Part shown: one piece after another, positions 40,848-50,547 of the stretch
How positions within the stretch are numbered: the stretch's first letter is position 1
Layout: every line of letters starts with the position of its first letter
Assembly (NCBI GenBank): GCA_900554415.1
Contig: USGU01000005.1
Coordinates: 1 to 64,000 of the forward strand
DNA from: an uncultured Lachnospiraceae bacterium
Lineage (GTDB): Bacteria; Bacillota; Clostridia; Lachnospirales; Lachnospiraceae
DNA length: 64,000 nucleotides
Direction of reading: 5' to 3'
Translations under genes and position numbers: made by a program
Notes under the pieces: model-generated
Database searches by the model: none
Seen by the model: only the letters and a program-made list of their open reading frames with translations
What the model was told of the DNA's origin: nothing

Positions 40848-42221
40848 TTACATCTGAATCCATCCAAAAGCATTTGCCACGGAACTAATAAAAATAATTG
40901 CGGCAAAAATTGGACACAGATACTGAATCATAAAATTAAAAATCTTCTTTCTGCGGAAAGTACCGCCTTCAAGGAGCATTTCCTCTTCTATTTTTTTCAC
41001 CCCAATCGCTCTTGAAACCAAAAGGCAAATCGCAATCGCTGCAATCGGCATCATGACAGAATTCGTAAGAAAATCAAAGAAATCCAGGAACTGCATTCCT
41101 ATAATACGAACACCTGCAAGCGGACCATATCCCAATGAGGAAAGACTTCCAAGAGCAACCATAATCACACCTACAATAATAGTGGCTTTCTTTCTGCCCC
41201 ATTTCAGTTCATCCTGAAAAGTCGATACTGCACTTTCTGTAAGTGCAATCGAGCTTGTCACTGCTGCACACAGTACCAGTACAAAAAATAAAATCCCAAC
41301 AACCGTGCCAAATCCCATACTTTCAAATACCTTAGGTATGGTAATAAACATTAAAGCAGGTCCTGCCTGTAATGTTTTGGCATCTCCACCTGAAAATGCA
41401 AATACCGCAGGAATAATCATAAGTCCTGCCATAACTGCAATGGCAGTATCAAAAATTTCTACATTCTTTGTAGACTCTTCAATCGATACCTCTTTCTTCA
41501 TATAAGAGCCAAAAGTAACCAGAATTCCCATGGCAATTGAAAGAGAATAAAACATCTGTCCCATAGCAGACACCACCGTCATCCAGGAAAAATGTTTCAC
41601 ATTCGGCACCAGAAAATACTTCACACCTTCCAGTGCTCCCGGTCTTGTTACCGAATAAATAGAAATAATGACTGACAGAACAACCAGCACCGGCATCATA
41701 ACTTTGGAAACACGTTCTACTCCGTTTTCCACTCCGGCATAAATAATGAAAACTGTAAATAAGGTAAACGCAATAAAACAAAGTTCTGTAGACATTCCAT
41801 TGGAAATAAAATCTCCAAAATAACCATCTGCGGCAAGTTTTGCTCCATTTCCTTTGATATATTCTACAAGATATTTAATTACCCATCCTCCTATAACGGA
41901 ATAATACGGCACAATTAAAACAGGAATGATTGCATTCAGCCATCCTCCGACAGACAGCCATTTTGATTTTCCACAGGAATGAAATGCTCCTACCGGGCTT
42001 TTCCTCGTCATACGTCCAAGTGCTGTTTCCGCTACAATCATAGTATAGCCAAAAGTCAATGCAAGGATAATATAAATCAAGAGAAAAATTCCTCCTCCGT
42101 ATTTTGCAGCAAGATATGGGAACCGCCATATATTTCCCAATCCTACTGAAGCTCCTGCTGCTGATAATACAAATCCCAGCTTTCCAGAGAACATGCTTCT
42201 CTTTTCGTGTTGTTTTTCCAT
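40848..42221 (-). CDS. NSS-family sodium:amino acid symporter
   Basis: About 457 residues with eleven to twelve membrane segments. The family signature is SAAGASVGLGNIWRFPYL at the start of helix 1 (about residues 19-37), followed by KYGGGIFLLIYI. This is the LeuT/MhsT fold, with Na+-coupled uptake of amino acids such as Trp, Tyr or branched-chain ones. ATG 42221 follows AAGGAGA; the frame open to 42266 overlaps the kinase gene. It is 34 bases downstream of the hybrid kinase gene, so the kinase may sense the transported amino acid. Confidence 0.93.
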   Translation of the reverse strand: MEKQHEKRSMFSGKLGFVLSAAGASVGLGNIWRFPYLAAKYGGGIFLLIYIILALTFGYTMIVAETALGRMTRKSPVGAFHSCGKSKWLSVGGWLNAIIPVLIVPYYSVIGGWVIKYLVEYIKGNGAKLAADGYFGDFISNGMSTELCFIAFTLFTVFIIYAGVENGVERVSKVMMPVLVVLSVIISIYSVTRPGALEGVKYFLVPNVKHFSWMTVVSAMGQMFYSLSIAMGILVTFGSYMKKEVSIEESTKNVEIFDTAIAVMAGLMIIPAVFAFSGGDAKTLQAGPALMFITIPKVFESMGFGTVVGILFFVLVLCAAVTSSIALTESAVSTFQDELKWGRKKATIIVGVIMVALGSLSSLGYGPLAGVRIIGMQFLDFFDFLTNSVMMPIAAIAICLLVSRAIGVKKIEEEMLLEGGTFRRKKIFNFMIQYLCPIFAAIIFISSVANAFGWIQM

Positions 42222-42255
42222 AATCTTCTCTCCTTCGTCCTCTATCCTTTTCAGA

Positions 42256-45045
42256 TTAATGGGCATTCTCTTTTAGTGTTCCCTCAATCACCTTAATACT
42301 GATTGGTTTGGAAATATAGCCCGTCATACCGGCTTCCCGGCATTTCTGCCTGTCACTTGCATAGGTATTTGCAGTCATTGCAAAAATAGGAATATCATTG
42401 TCTTCTCTCTGACTCTCGCGAATCAGTCTGGTTGCCTCCAAGCCATCCATAACCGGCATCTGCATATCCATAAAGACCGCAAAATAGTATCCAGTTTCGG
42501 AACCTTCGAACTTCTCCACACCGATTTTTCCATTTTTCGCCCAGTCCACAGTAAAACCGATACTTTCTAATAATTCTACCGCTATTTCTGCATTCAATGC
42601 ATTATCCTCTACCAGTAATGCCCGTTTTCCAATAAAATCCGCATAGCTTTGTTCCGCATCATTTTTCGCATGAAGCACTGCTTCCCGTTGTTCCTCAGAA
42701 GCAGGTGGAAGCGGCAATTCTACGGTAAATGTAGAGCCTTTTCCAAGTTCACTTTCTATAGACAGACTTCCATGCATCAACTCTGTAAATCCTTTTACCA
42801 CAGACATACCAAGTCCGGCTCCCTCTGTCTTGGAAATGCGGCTGTCCTCAGCCCGTGAATAATCTTCACAAATATGTTCGATAAATTCTTCCGTCATACC
42901 AATACCATTATCTGTACATCGGAAACGGTATCTGTTTTCTGAAACCATGTCCATGGAAACATCAATCTTTCCTCCGCCCGGTGTATATTTAATCGCATTT
43001 GACACAATATTAATAATAATCTGGCTGAGCCGGTTGGTGTCACCGATTACGACGCAGTCATCTAAAACACAGTATAAATTCAGGTTCTGCTCCTTTTTCT
43101 CGGCCAGCGGTCTCAGAATATCCACGCTGTTTATCAAACAGTTCTTTGGAGCAAACGGCTTCTGAAGCAGCTCTATATGTCCATATTCCAACTGATTGAC
43201 ATCCAGAATCGAATTAATCAGCATGAGCAGATAACTTCCTTCTGACGCAATACTGTCCAGCGCATTCTCCAGTTTGACCGAATCATTCTGATATTTCTGC
43301 GCTACCTGCGTCATACCGAGCACCACATTCAGCGGTGTCCGGATATCATGACTCATCTTAGAAAAGAAGTTCTGTTTGGATTCATTTGCAGCCTTAGATT
43401 CCTGAAGTGCCACGGATAATTCTTCCGAAATCTTCTGCTGCTTCCTCTTACTTCTTACCTGCATAAAATACAGAATAATGAAAAATCCGGCTAAAAAGAA
43501 GCTTACAACCATCATAATCAGAACCGATGGATGGGTATACAAATATCCTGCTACAGACTGGGTCAAAGTTCTCTCCAGATATTTCTGTACAATATCTGTC
43601 CCGTTCTGTTCCGCAACGATTGATAACGTTTTCTCCCACAGTCCGTAAAACAATACATTATCTTTCGCATTAATTCCCATACTGAGTTCCAGAGAAGCTC
43701 CCGGAACAATTTCCACCCGCAACCGGTTTCTTGTATCATCCTGCGCCAGTCTCTGTGCTGTATAGGTCATCAGGAGAACACCATCTACCTTGTCATCTAA
43801 AACACTCTGGGTACATTCTTCCAGACTGTCTGCTACTACCACTTCCGCTTCCGGCCAGGTCTCCTCAATAATCTTACGAACCGGAATATTATCATCTACA
43901 ATAGTAAGCTTCTGAAACCGGTTCGATGCATCTGTTTTACAGAGCACGGATACGGTTGTCTTCAGATAAGCGGAGGTTATTTTATATTTACTCTCACCCT
44001 CGTCCTCGTAGCAGCCGTCCATATCCATCCAGATATCCACATCACCGGAATTGATAACTTCCTCATATTCTTCCTTCGTGGATACAGGAATAATCTCATA
44101 ATCCAGTCCCAGGTCTGCTGTGACACCTTTAAAAATATCCACTGCAATGCCCTTTGGTTCCCCGTCTTCATACCAGGAATACGGAGTCTGTTCCGGATTC
44201 ATGACTGCCCGTATCACCGTCTGATTCTTCCGCATTTCATCCAGAAAATTCTGTTCCTCTTCGGTATAATCTGTAGTTTTACCGGAACTTCCATAATACT
44301 TATTAAATAAATCGGTTCTCCAGGTAGGAAGTTCCACATTCATCTCATTAATCGCATCGTCCAGTGCATCCACAAGTGCCTGGTCCTCTTTGCGTACCAT
44401 CAGATAATAAGGGGTCTGTTCCAGTTCCTCTACCACCCTTTCACCCTCCAGAGTACTGATATAACTGTTGACAAGCGCATCCACTTCTCCATTGATTAAC
44501 GCATTTGTAAGCTCTGCCGGAGTCTCATAATAAGCAAGTTCATAAGTAAATCCCTTGGATTTCGCAAATTCTTCAAATTTTTCCTTATAGGTATGACGCT
44601 CCAGAATACCAATCCGGAGTCCATTATAGGTATCATAGTCTCCTGCCACTACTTTGGTATTTCCAACCTTTACTGTCATACAGGTTGTTGCAGTAATCGA
44701 CGGATGTCTGGAAAATGCAAATTCCGCATCACGCTCTTCTGTCCATTTAGCTGCTGTATAAATATCCAGCTCACCATTTCGAAGCATGTCTACACATTCG
44801 GAAGCACTTTTATCATATCCCACATAGGAAAATGTACATTGCAGATAATTTGCAATCGTCTGCATCATCTCATATCCATAACCCGAACGTTCTCCATTCT
44901 CATCCTGTATGTTAAAACAGTCATTAGGGAAAAAGGCCACCTTATAATTCGGTGTTTCCTCACTTGGCACATCTGCCGCATAAACTGTGCCCATCCAATT
45001 CAATGAAATAATTATAGTTAATAAAAAAGCTGTAAATCGTTTCAT
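42256..45045 (-). CDS. Hybrid histidine kinase with two periplasmic-binding-type sensor domains
   Basis: 929 residues. A signal peptide (1-23) is followed by two SBP_bac_3 (amino-acid-binding) domains (about 32-260 and 285-505), one membrane helix (VLIMMVVSFFLAGFFIILYF), a HisKA domain with phospho-acceptor in SHDIRTPLN, an HATPase domain (NAIKYTPGGG, TDNGIGM, GAGLGMSVVKG) and a C-terminal receiver with Asp in VFMDMQMPVMDG. It resembles BvgS/EvgS. No DNA-binding or Hpt domain is in the protein and no response regulator is adjacent. A GGAGTG site is spaced ten bases before the ATG. Confidence 0.93.
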   Translation of the reverse strand: MKRFTAFLLTIIISLNWMGTVYAADVPSEETPNYKVAFFPNDCFNIQDENGERSGYGYEMMQTIANYLQCTFSYVGYDKSASECVDMLRNGELDIYTAAKWTEERDAEFAFSRHPSITATTCMTVKVGNTKVVAGDYDTYNGLRIGILERHTYKEKFEEFAKSKGFTYELAYYETPAELTNALINGEVDALVNSYISTLEGERVVEELEQTPYYLMVRKEDQALVDALDDAINEMNVELPTWRTDLFNKYYGSSGKTTDYTEEEQNFLDEMRKNQTVIRAVMNPEQTPYSWYEDGEPKGIAVDIFKGVTADLGLDYEIIPVSTKEEYEEVINSGDVDIWMDMDGCYEDEGESKYKITSAYLKTTVSVLCKTDASNRFQKLTIVDDNIPVRKIIEETWPEAEVVVADSLEECTQSVLDDKVDGVLLMTYTAQRLAQDDTRNRLRVEIVPGASLELSMGINAKDNVLFYGLWEKTLSIVAEQNGTDIVQKYLERTLTQSVAGYLYTHPSVLIMMVVSFFLAGFFIILYFMQVRSKRKQQKISEELSVALQESKAANESKQNFFSKMSHDIRTPLNVVLGMTQVAQKYQNDSVKLENALDSIASEGSYLLMLINSILDVNQLEYGHIELLQKPFAPKNCLINSVDILRPLAEKKEQNLNLYCVLDDCVVIGDTNRLSQIIINIVSNAIKYTPGGGKIDVSMDMVSENRYRFRCTDNGIGMTEEFIEHICEDYSRAEDSRISKTEGAGLGMSVVKGFTELMHGSLSIESELGKGSTFTVELPLPPASEEQREAVLHAKNDAEQSYADFIGKRALLVEDNALNAEIAVELLESIGFTVDWAKNGKIGVEKFEGSETGYYFAVFMDMQMPVMDGLEATRLIRESQREDNDIPIFAMTANTYASDRQKCREAGMTGYISKPISIKVIEGTLKENAH

Positions 45046-45138
45046 CTTTCTAATTCACTCCATCAGTATAACAATAGATTGCTTCTATCTTATAATGGAA
45101 AACCCCTATTGTCAATTTATCATTCCGGAAAAGCGTAT

Positions 45139-45170
45139 AAAAAAAGTACAAGTTTTCACAACCTGCACTT
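45139..45170 (-). terminator. Terminator of the phospholipid operon
   Basis: Minus-strand AAGTGCAGGTT/AACTTGTACTT stem (two G-U pairs), five-base loop, then T-run. It lies 16 bases past the PLD stop. Confidence 0.8.
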
Positions 45171-45185
45171 TTTCACGTTTTTATT

Positions 45186-46616
45186 CTAAAGCAAATGACG
45201 GAATGGCCGAACAAGGATACGAAGTACACTGTAAAACATCTGTTTCTTCTTATTCAAGGTCTTTTCCTTGTACAGACTTCCTTCTGTTTCCTGACCATCA
45301 GGGCAAACCTCTTTACTTTTTTCTATATAAGTATCTTCTGTAGCACGTATCTGTTCGTTTAATTCCTGACTTTCTATCACAAGCATCAATTCTGTATCCA
45401 GGTAAGTGCTTCTCATATCCAGATTATAAGAACCTACTATGGAAATATCGTCATCCACCAAAACCGCCTTCGTATGTACTGCATGTTCATTCATCAGTTC
45501 GTACACCATCACACCTGTATCCAGTATTTTCTGTTTTTGAGTCAGATAGTCCGTACATCCCCACGGATTAGAGCCTTTCTCCACTGCATTCAGAATCACC
45601 TTTGTATCTGCTTTCTCAGAAATATGCTCCAATACTCCATACATATAATCATTACAGATAACATATGGTGTCTGAATAATGACATTCTCACCCTGAAGGG
45701 CAAGTGCCTCAATTGCCTGAAGCACCTGAGGGTTCTTTCTTCCGGCCTGCGTACCATTATCAATCAATGTAATTTTATCTACCGGAAAAGTATCTTCTTC
45801 CCAGTTGTCATATGTATCTATATCCATATACTTCTTTCTTAAAGTATCATACTTTGCTTCTAATTCATGGTACTGCTCTGTATAGTATTCCTGACCATGA
45901 CGGTCTTTCTTCCGAGATACATGGTCTTCATTCCAGATTCTTTCAAAATAATCTTCCAGTTCCAACAAGGAGTCTGATTCTCCATCTGAGGTATCATACA
46001 TCAGAATATCCCGGTCTGCATTAATTCCGGTCTGCTTGTCTCCAAGGAAAATATCATTGGTATTACGTCCACCCAACAGATACATCCGTTCATCTACGAT
46101 GATATATTTATCATGCATACGATAATTCAACCGGAACAGATTCGTAACCGTAATGGGATTATAGATTCTGACCTCCACATTCTCATGTGCTGAAAGTGCC
46201 TGAAAAAGCTTATTGCCATCCAGAAAAAGTTTCTGATAAATTCCGTCAATCAGAAGCTGCACCTGCACCCCTCTGTCTGCCGCATGATACAAAGCGGCTA
46301 AGATTTCACTACCACTGTCATCTGCACGCAAATCAAAAGTAGACAGCACAACACTTTCTTTTGCCGCTCCAATCATCCGAAGCCGCCAGATAAGTGCTTC
46401 TTCATTATCATCGATACAGCGGATTCGCTCACTGTTCTCTGTTTTTTCCCCGTTTGCTTCCTGTTCTGACCTGATACCTTCTCCCATCTGACTTACTTCT
46501 CTTGCATACTCCGAAGTCGGATGTTTGCAGAAATACGGAAACAATACATTTGCTATGAAAAGAGCTGCCAGAAGCAGCCCTATGATTATCATGAATCGTT
46601 TTATATATTTTTTCAT
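45186..46616 (-). CDS. Membrane-anchored phospholipase D-like/cardiolipin synthase-like protein
   Basis: About 476 residues. An N-terminal helix (FMIIIGLLLAALFIANVLFPYF) anchors it, and the rest is outside. Two HKD motifs are present: HDKYIIVDERMYLLGGRN (about 178-195) and HTKAVLVDDDISIVGSYNLD (about 405-424), so the active site is complete. It transfers or cleaves phosphatidyl groups; cardiolipin synthesis or lipid turnover are both possible. ATG 46616 was chosen as the start before the membrane helix, with a weak site; 46673 is an alternative. It follows pssA in the operon. Confidence 0.82.
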   Translation of the reverse strand: MKKYIKRFMIIIGLLLAALFIANVLFPYFCKHPTSEYAREVSQMGEGIRSEQEANGEKTENSERIRCIDDNEEALIWRLRMIGAAKESVVLSTFDLRADDSGSEILAALYHAADRGVQVQLLIDGIYQKLFLDGNKLFQALSAHENVEVRIYNPITVTNLFRLNYRMHDKYIIVDERMYLLGGRNTNDIFLGDKQTGINADRDILMYDTSDGESDSLLELEDYFERIWNEDHVSRKKDRHGQEYYTEQYHELEAKYDTLRKKYMDIDTYDNWEEDTFPVDKITLIDNGTQAGRKNPQVLQAIEALALQGENVIIQTPYVICNDYMYGVLEHISEKADTKVILNAVEKGSNPWGCTDYLTQKQKILDTGVMVYELMNEHAVHTKAVLVDDDISIVGSYNLDMRSTYLDTELMLVIESQELNEQIRATEDTYIEKSKEVCPDGQETEGSLYKEKTLNKKKQMFYSVLRILVRPFRHLL

Positions 46617-46662
46617 AAATTTGTCTTTATATAAATCACTGTTTTCTCTGTTGCGATATTCC

Positions 46663-47280
46663 TTACCATACATGCAGCATACGTAAAACTGCCACTGCCA
46701 CAATCAGAACTAAAATCGAAAGGGTTACATTCTTCGGCTTACGAAGCTTGAAATTGGTAATAAATAATAAACCAACTGCAAGTACAAGTACGTGAAGTCC
46801 TAAGAAAAAGTCCTTCCCAAGAAACGGCTTCAGTGAAAACATAATCGGTAAGGCAATTGCCATGGATGTAATCGGAAGTCCCTGATAATATTCTCTTTTT
46901 TCTGCTGTTTCGCTCTGTCTCACTTCTTCTGTCACATTGAACCACGCAAGTCGAATCAATCCTGCAAGCACATAGAACATCAGAATCACAATTCCCACTC
47001 GGCTGCGCATCCCCATGCAATAGCACAAAAGTGCCGGACTCACACCAAAGCAAATTACATCTGACAGGGAATCAATCTGGATTCCAAAGTTCTTTTCCAC
47101 TTCCGTACGGTTCTTCTTAGTTCTTGCAATCTTTCCGTCAAACATATCACATAGGCCGGAAATAGCAAGACAGACTACTGCATATTTAATCTTTCCATTT
47201 ACCGAAAACATCATACCGCTCATGGATACTATGAGACTGATATAAGTAAGAACTACCGTATAATCGTAAACACCTAACAT
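46663..47280 (-). CDS. pssA: CDP-alcohol phosphatidyltransferase, phosphatidylserine synthase-like
   Basis: 205 residues with six to seven membrane segments. The catalytic motif DMFDGKIARTKKNRTEVEKN followed by FGIQIDSLSDVICFG (residues about 45-80) matches the CDP-OH_P pattern with an extended spacer, as in bacterial PssA. It would join CDP-diacylglycerol to serine. It overlaps the flippase-like gene by seven bases and is followed by the PLD gene. A different headgroup alcohol cannot be excluded. Confidence 0.85.
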   Translation of the reverse strand: MLGVYDYTVVLTYISLIVSMSGMMFSVNGKIKYAVVCLAISGLCDMFDGKIARTKKNRTEVEKNFGIQIDSLSDVICFGVSPALLCYCMGMRSRVGIVILMFYVLAGLIRLAWFNVTEEVRQSETAEKREYYQGLPITSMAIALPIMFSLKPFLGKDFFLGLHVLVLAVGLLFITNFKLRKPKNVTLSILVLIVAVAVLRMLHVW

Positions 47281-48311
47281 TTTTTAACCCTCTTTTTTCT
47301 TCCAATAGTAAAATTCGCCACAATTGTAAATAATGCACTGATAATCAGTTCTGTATAATAGCCAAGTCCACGGCTTAATATCATTCCCGGAAGTAATAGC
47401 TGGCTGCCGAAAATTGGCAGGAATATAATGGAGAACAATTTCTCACTGATTCCCATTCCACCAGGAAGCGGCAGCATATCTACCGACACGGAAATACTTC
47501 CCTGCAGAAGAGCAATGACCCCTGCAGAATATTTCGAAAGTCCAAAGGAACGATAAACAAACCAGGTACCCATAAAAAGCGCAAACCGCTGAAATACCGT
47601 AATTGCAAACACTTCTATTAAAACCCGCACATGTTCTTTTAAGTATACCGCAGTCGCTCTGTACTGGTCCATTGACGCATTCAGCTTCTCCAGCCGGGAG
47701 CTTTTTCTTCTCATAAGATGCAGCTTTTCCAGCAGCTCAAGCCCTTTTACCAGAATGGTTCTTGCAAGGTCCGGATGAAAGACCAGCACCAGCATGGCCG
47801 TCACACAGAATACATTCAGTGCAGTTCCCAGATAGAACACATAACGCACATTATAGAGATAAGTATGTATAAATCCCTGACCGAACACAGTAAGCACTAC
47901 ACCAATCGCAACCAGCACCAGCTTATATGTAATCGTAATTATCATCAACACTAAGGTCGAGACCGGAATCGGAATTTTTTCTTTTTTCATAAAATAGATT
48001 TGTGCCGGCTGTCCTCCTGTTGCAGACGGAGTAATACAACTAAAGAAAAATCCTACCGAAGAGAACAAAAAACAAGTTCTTTTCTTCAACTTAATTCCAA
48101 GCGTGTGCATCATGTAGTAAATAATGATTGACTCACCCCAGATAAAAATCACTACACAGACAACCGCCGCCATGATCCATAACGGATTCACGGTCTTTAA
48201 AATATCCGATATCTCTCCCAAATCTTCCCCATGAAAGACCCCGTAAAGGGTTCCTCCAAATACAAGAATCAGAAAGATGATATTGAACAGGAACTTTTTT
48301 TTGTTTTCCAT
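47274..48311 (-). CDS. Flippase-like membrane protein (YbhN/AglD/MprF transmembrane type)
   Basis: 345 residues with seven or eight membrane segments. The block SPSATGGQPAQIYFMKKEKIPI is not written in full here, but its key part CITPSATGGQPAQ (about residues 92-104) and the C-terminal LPLPGGMGISEKLF are typical of the UPF0104/LPG_synthase_TM family. Related domains in MprF flip lysyl-phospholipids. It overlaps pssA and begins the three-gene operon. The lipid or polyprenyl substrate is unknown. Confidence 0.85.
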   Translation of the reverse strand: MENKKKFLFNIIFLILVFGGTLYGVFHGEDLGEISDILKTVNPLWIMAAVVCVVIFIWGESIIIYYMMHTLGIKLKKRTCFLFSSVGFFFSCITPSATGGQPAQIYFMKKEKIPIPVSTLVLMIITITYKLVLVAIGVVLTVFGQGFIHTYLYNVRYVFYLGTALNVFCVTAMLVLVFHPDLARTILVKGLELLEKLHLMRRKSSRLEKLNASMDQYRATAVYLKEHVRVLIEVFAITVFQRFALFMGTWFVYRSFGLSKYSAGVIALLQGSISVSVDMLPLPGGMGISEKLFSIIFLPIFGSQLLLPGMILSRGLGYYTELIISALFTIVANFTIGRKKRVKKC

Positions 48312-48408
48312 AGATTCACCTTCTAAAATTCAAGTCATCGTTAATTTTGTCACATATCCGTTTATTCTATCACACTTTTTTCAGAAAGTACATTTATTTT
48401 TATTGATA

Positions 48409-49260
48409 TTACAAATTCATCTCTATTTTTTCTCTTTCTGCCGCATTGCCAAGAATAATATTCAGCACTACTGCTGTCAAAATAATGCCTGCGCCCACCA
48501 GTGCAAATTGTCCCATTTTCTCTCCATAAAACAGAAATACCCATACTGGATTTAATATTGCCTCCAGTAGTCCTATGAGAGATGCACTTACCGGACTTGT
48601 TAATCTGCTTCCTTTGGCAAAAAACACATACGCCAGTCCTACCTGAAAAATTCCCAGTGCCAAAAGTGCCAGCAGTGCAGTTCCATTTAATGTAAGAACA
48701 TTCTTCATGAACGGAACAGCAATGAGAACTGACAGACCAAAAGCCAGCATACTTGCATCCTCACTGCTTGCCTCAGGAAGGGAATTAATGAAATACACTC
48801 CCGAAAAACAAAATCCAGCACAGATTGCAAGAATATTTCCAAAAAGTTTTCCGCCATCCAACTGGTCAAAGAAGAACAAAATCATTCCTGCAAATGCCAT
48901 TCCCACAACCGCGCACTGATATGGCTTCGGCTTTCGCTTCTGATAAATGCAATCCCACACCAACACGAAAACCGGTGCTGTATATTGCAGTACAATTGCA
49001 TTCGCAGCCGTAGTAAGCTTATTGGCAATTACAAAAAGCAGATTCGTAAATAGCAGACACATTGCTGCCGCAACTATTTTCTTATTTACTTTTATTTTAA
49101 TCCGTTTCTTGAAAATCCAGAAAAATAATAATGCTATCAGAGACCTTGCTCCATTAATCATCATTGCATTTCCAGGGATATATTTAATCAGAATTCCTCC
49201 CGTTGACCATAAAATAGCTGTCAAAAGTATATATAGATTTCCTTTATTCTGCTGACTCAT
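48409..49260 (-). CDS. EamA/DMT-family transporter
   Basis: 283 residues, ten membrane segments in two EamA repeats. It begins LYILLTAILWSTGGILIKYI and has the typical late motif ASLIGLLEAILNPVWVFLF. Family members export amino acids or metabolites. ATG 49260 follows GGAGGATTA; the frame to 49347 has no site. It has no obvious partner: the next gene downstream is the phospholipid operon 97 bases away. Confidence 0.88.
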   Translation of the reverse strand: MSQQNKGNLYILLTAILWSTGGILIKYIPGNAMMINGARSLIALLFFWIFKKRIKIKVNKKIVAAAMCLLFTNLLFVIANKLTTAANAIVLQYTAPVFVLVWDCIYQKRKPKPYQCAVVGMAFAGMILFFFDQLDGGKLFGNILAICAGFCFSGVYFINSLPEASSEDASMLAFGLSVLIAVPFMKNVLTLNGTALLALLALGIFQVGLAYVFFAKGSRLTSPVSASLIGLLEAILNPVWVFLFYGEKMGQFALVGAGIILTAVVLNIILGNAAEREKIEMNL

Positions 49261-49361
49261 GTGTAATCCTCCGTTCTGCTCACAATCAGATTTATTGTAC
49301 CACATTTCAGGAAGATATCCAATACTACAGTAACTTGCCAGATACAAAAATTGTCAAGAAG

Positions 49362-49401
49362 CAGAAAAAGGACAAACATGCCTTTTCGACCGTCTGTCCT
49401 T
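49362..49401 (-). terminator. Terminator of the peptide uptake/peptidase operon
   Basis: Minus-strand AAGGACA/TGTCCTT stem (49395-49401 with 49368-49374) with a 20-base loop, then TTTTTC. It lies just after the M42 stop. Confidence 0.65.
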
Positions 49402-49434
49402 CTACTATACTGTATAAATATTAAGATTTTATTA

Positions 49435-50523
49435 CTATTCCATAATATCTTTTCTTAAGATTTTATGAATGCGCTCTTCGTTAAGTCCACGAATCACTTC
49501 TGTAGCCATATTGATTGCTGCATCAATATCTTCCATTGCACAGAAGTTATAATGTGTATGAACATAACGGGATGGGATTCCAAGAACCAGTACAGGTACA
49601 GCTTTGCTTTCCAGACTGATTTTTCCGGCATTTGTTCCGCCACCTCTTCTGACAGCATCCTGATACTTGATACCCTTTTCGTCTCCAATTTCATGTGCAT
49701 ATTCTGCAAACACCGGATTAGAGATGTAGCTTACGTCCATACGGCGAATCTGCACGCCTTTCTTTAAAGCTCCCTGAGATAAAGTTTCTCCATAGTAGAA
49801 GTCATCTGCCGGAGAACCTTCAAATACAATTGCAAGGTCTGGTTTAATAATCTGTGATGTCACAGTTGCTCCACGGGTTCCTACTTCTTCCTGCGCTGCA
49901 AAACCGCCAACTACATCCACTGCTAAATCTTTGTCATTCGCAAGTGCTTTCATTGTTTCAATAATACAGGTGCATCCAAGTCTGTTGTCAAATGCTTTTC
50001 CATAACAGATTTTCTGTTCTTCGTGATATTCGAATGTTACATCTGGCATAATCGGGTCTCCCGGATGAATACCATAAACCTCCAGTACTTCTGCCTTGCT
50101 ACTTGCTCCTACATCTACCGCTAAATCTTCGATATCAAGGTCACATCCTCTTTCATTTGCTTTTAAGAAATGAACTGGCTTTGAAGTAACAATTCCTTTG
50201 ATTTTCTTTCCTTCGCTATTTCTGACAATGACAGAATGTGCAGGAATATTTGTCAAATGGATTCCGCCAAGAGCTACGATATTCAATAAACCATTGTCGC
50301 GGATGCTCTGTACCATAAATCCACATTCATCTGTATGTGCGTCTAACAGAATGACCGGCTTCTTTCCCGAAAAGTCTTTACGCTTCATATATACGTTGCA
50401 CATTGCATCATTGGAAACGTCAAATCCTTCTGTAAATTTCTTAATCACTTTACAAACTTCTTCTTCAAATCCACTTGGTCCAAAGGCATTTGTAATTTCT
50501 TCAATCAGTTTAATGTCTGCCAT
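49435..50523 (-). CDS. M42-family aminopeptidase (glutamyl aminopeptidase/FrvX type)
   Basis: 362 residues. The metal-binding His-Asp is in LLDAHTDECGFMV (about 58-70), the AFDNRLGCTCIIE block carries the bridging Asp, and AAQEEVGTRGA provides the catalytic Glu pair (about 209-219). The late IPSRYVHTHYNFC contains the last His. The family forms large dodecameric aminopeptidases in the cytosol. GGAGGA precedes the ATG. It follows the M55 gene by 24 bases and likely finishes breakdown of imported peptides. Confidence 0.92.
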   Translation of the reverse strand: MADIKLIEEITNAFGPSGFEEEVCKVIKKFTEGFDVSNDAMCNVYMKRKDFSGKKPVILLDAHTDECGFMVQSIRDNGLLNIVALGGIHLTNIPAHSVIVRNSEGKKIKGIVTSKPVHFLKANERGCDLDIEDLAVDVGASSKAEVLEVYGIHPGDPIMPDVTFEYHEEQKICYGKAFDNRLGCTCIIETMKALANDKDLAVDVVGGFAAQEEVGTRGATVTSQIIKPDLAIVFEGSPADDFYYGETLSQGALKKGVQIRRMDVSYISNPVFAEYAHEIGDEKGIKYQDAVRRGGGTNAGKISLESKAVPVLVLGIPSRYVHTHYNFCAMEDIDAAINMATEVIRGLNEERIHKILRKDIME

Positions 50524-50547
50524 TTTCTTTTCCTCCGTATTATCTCT

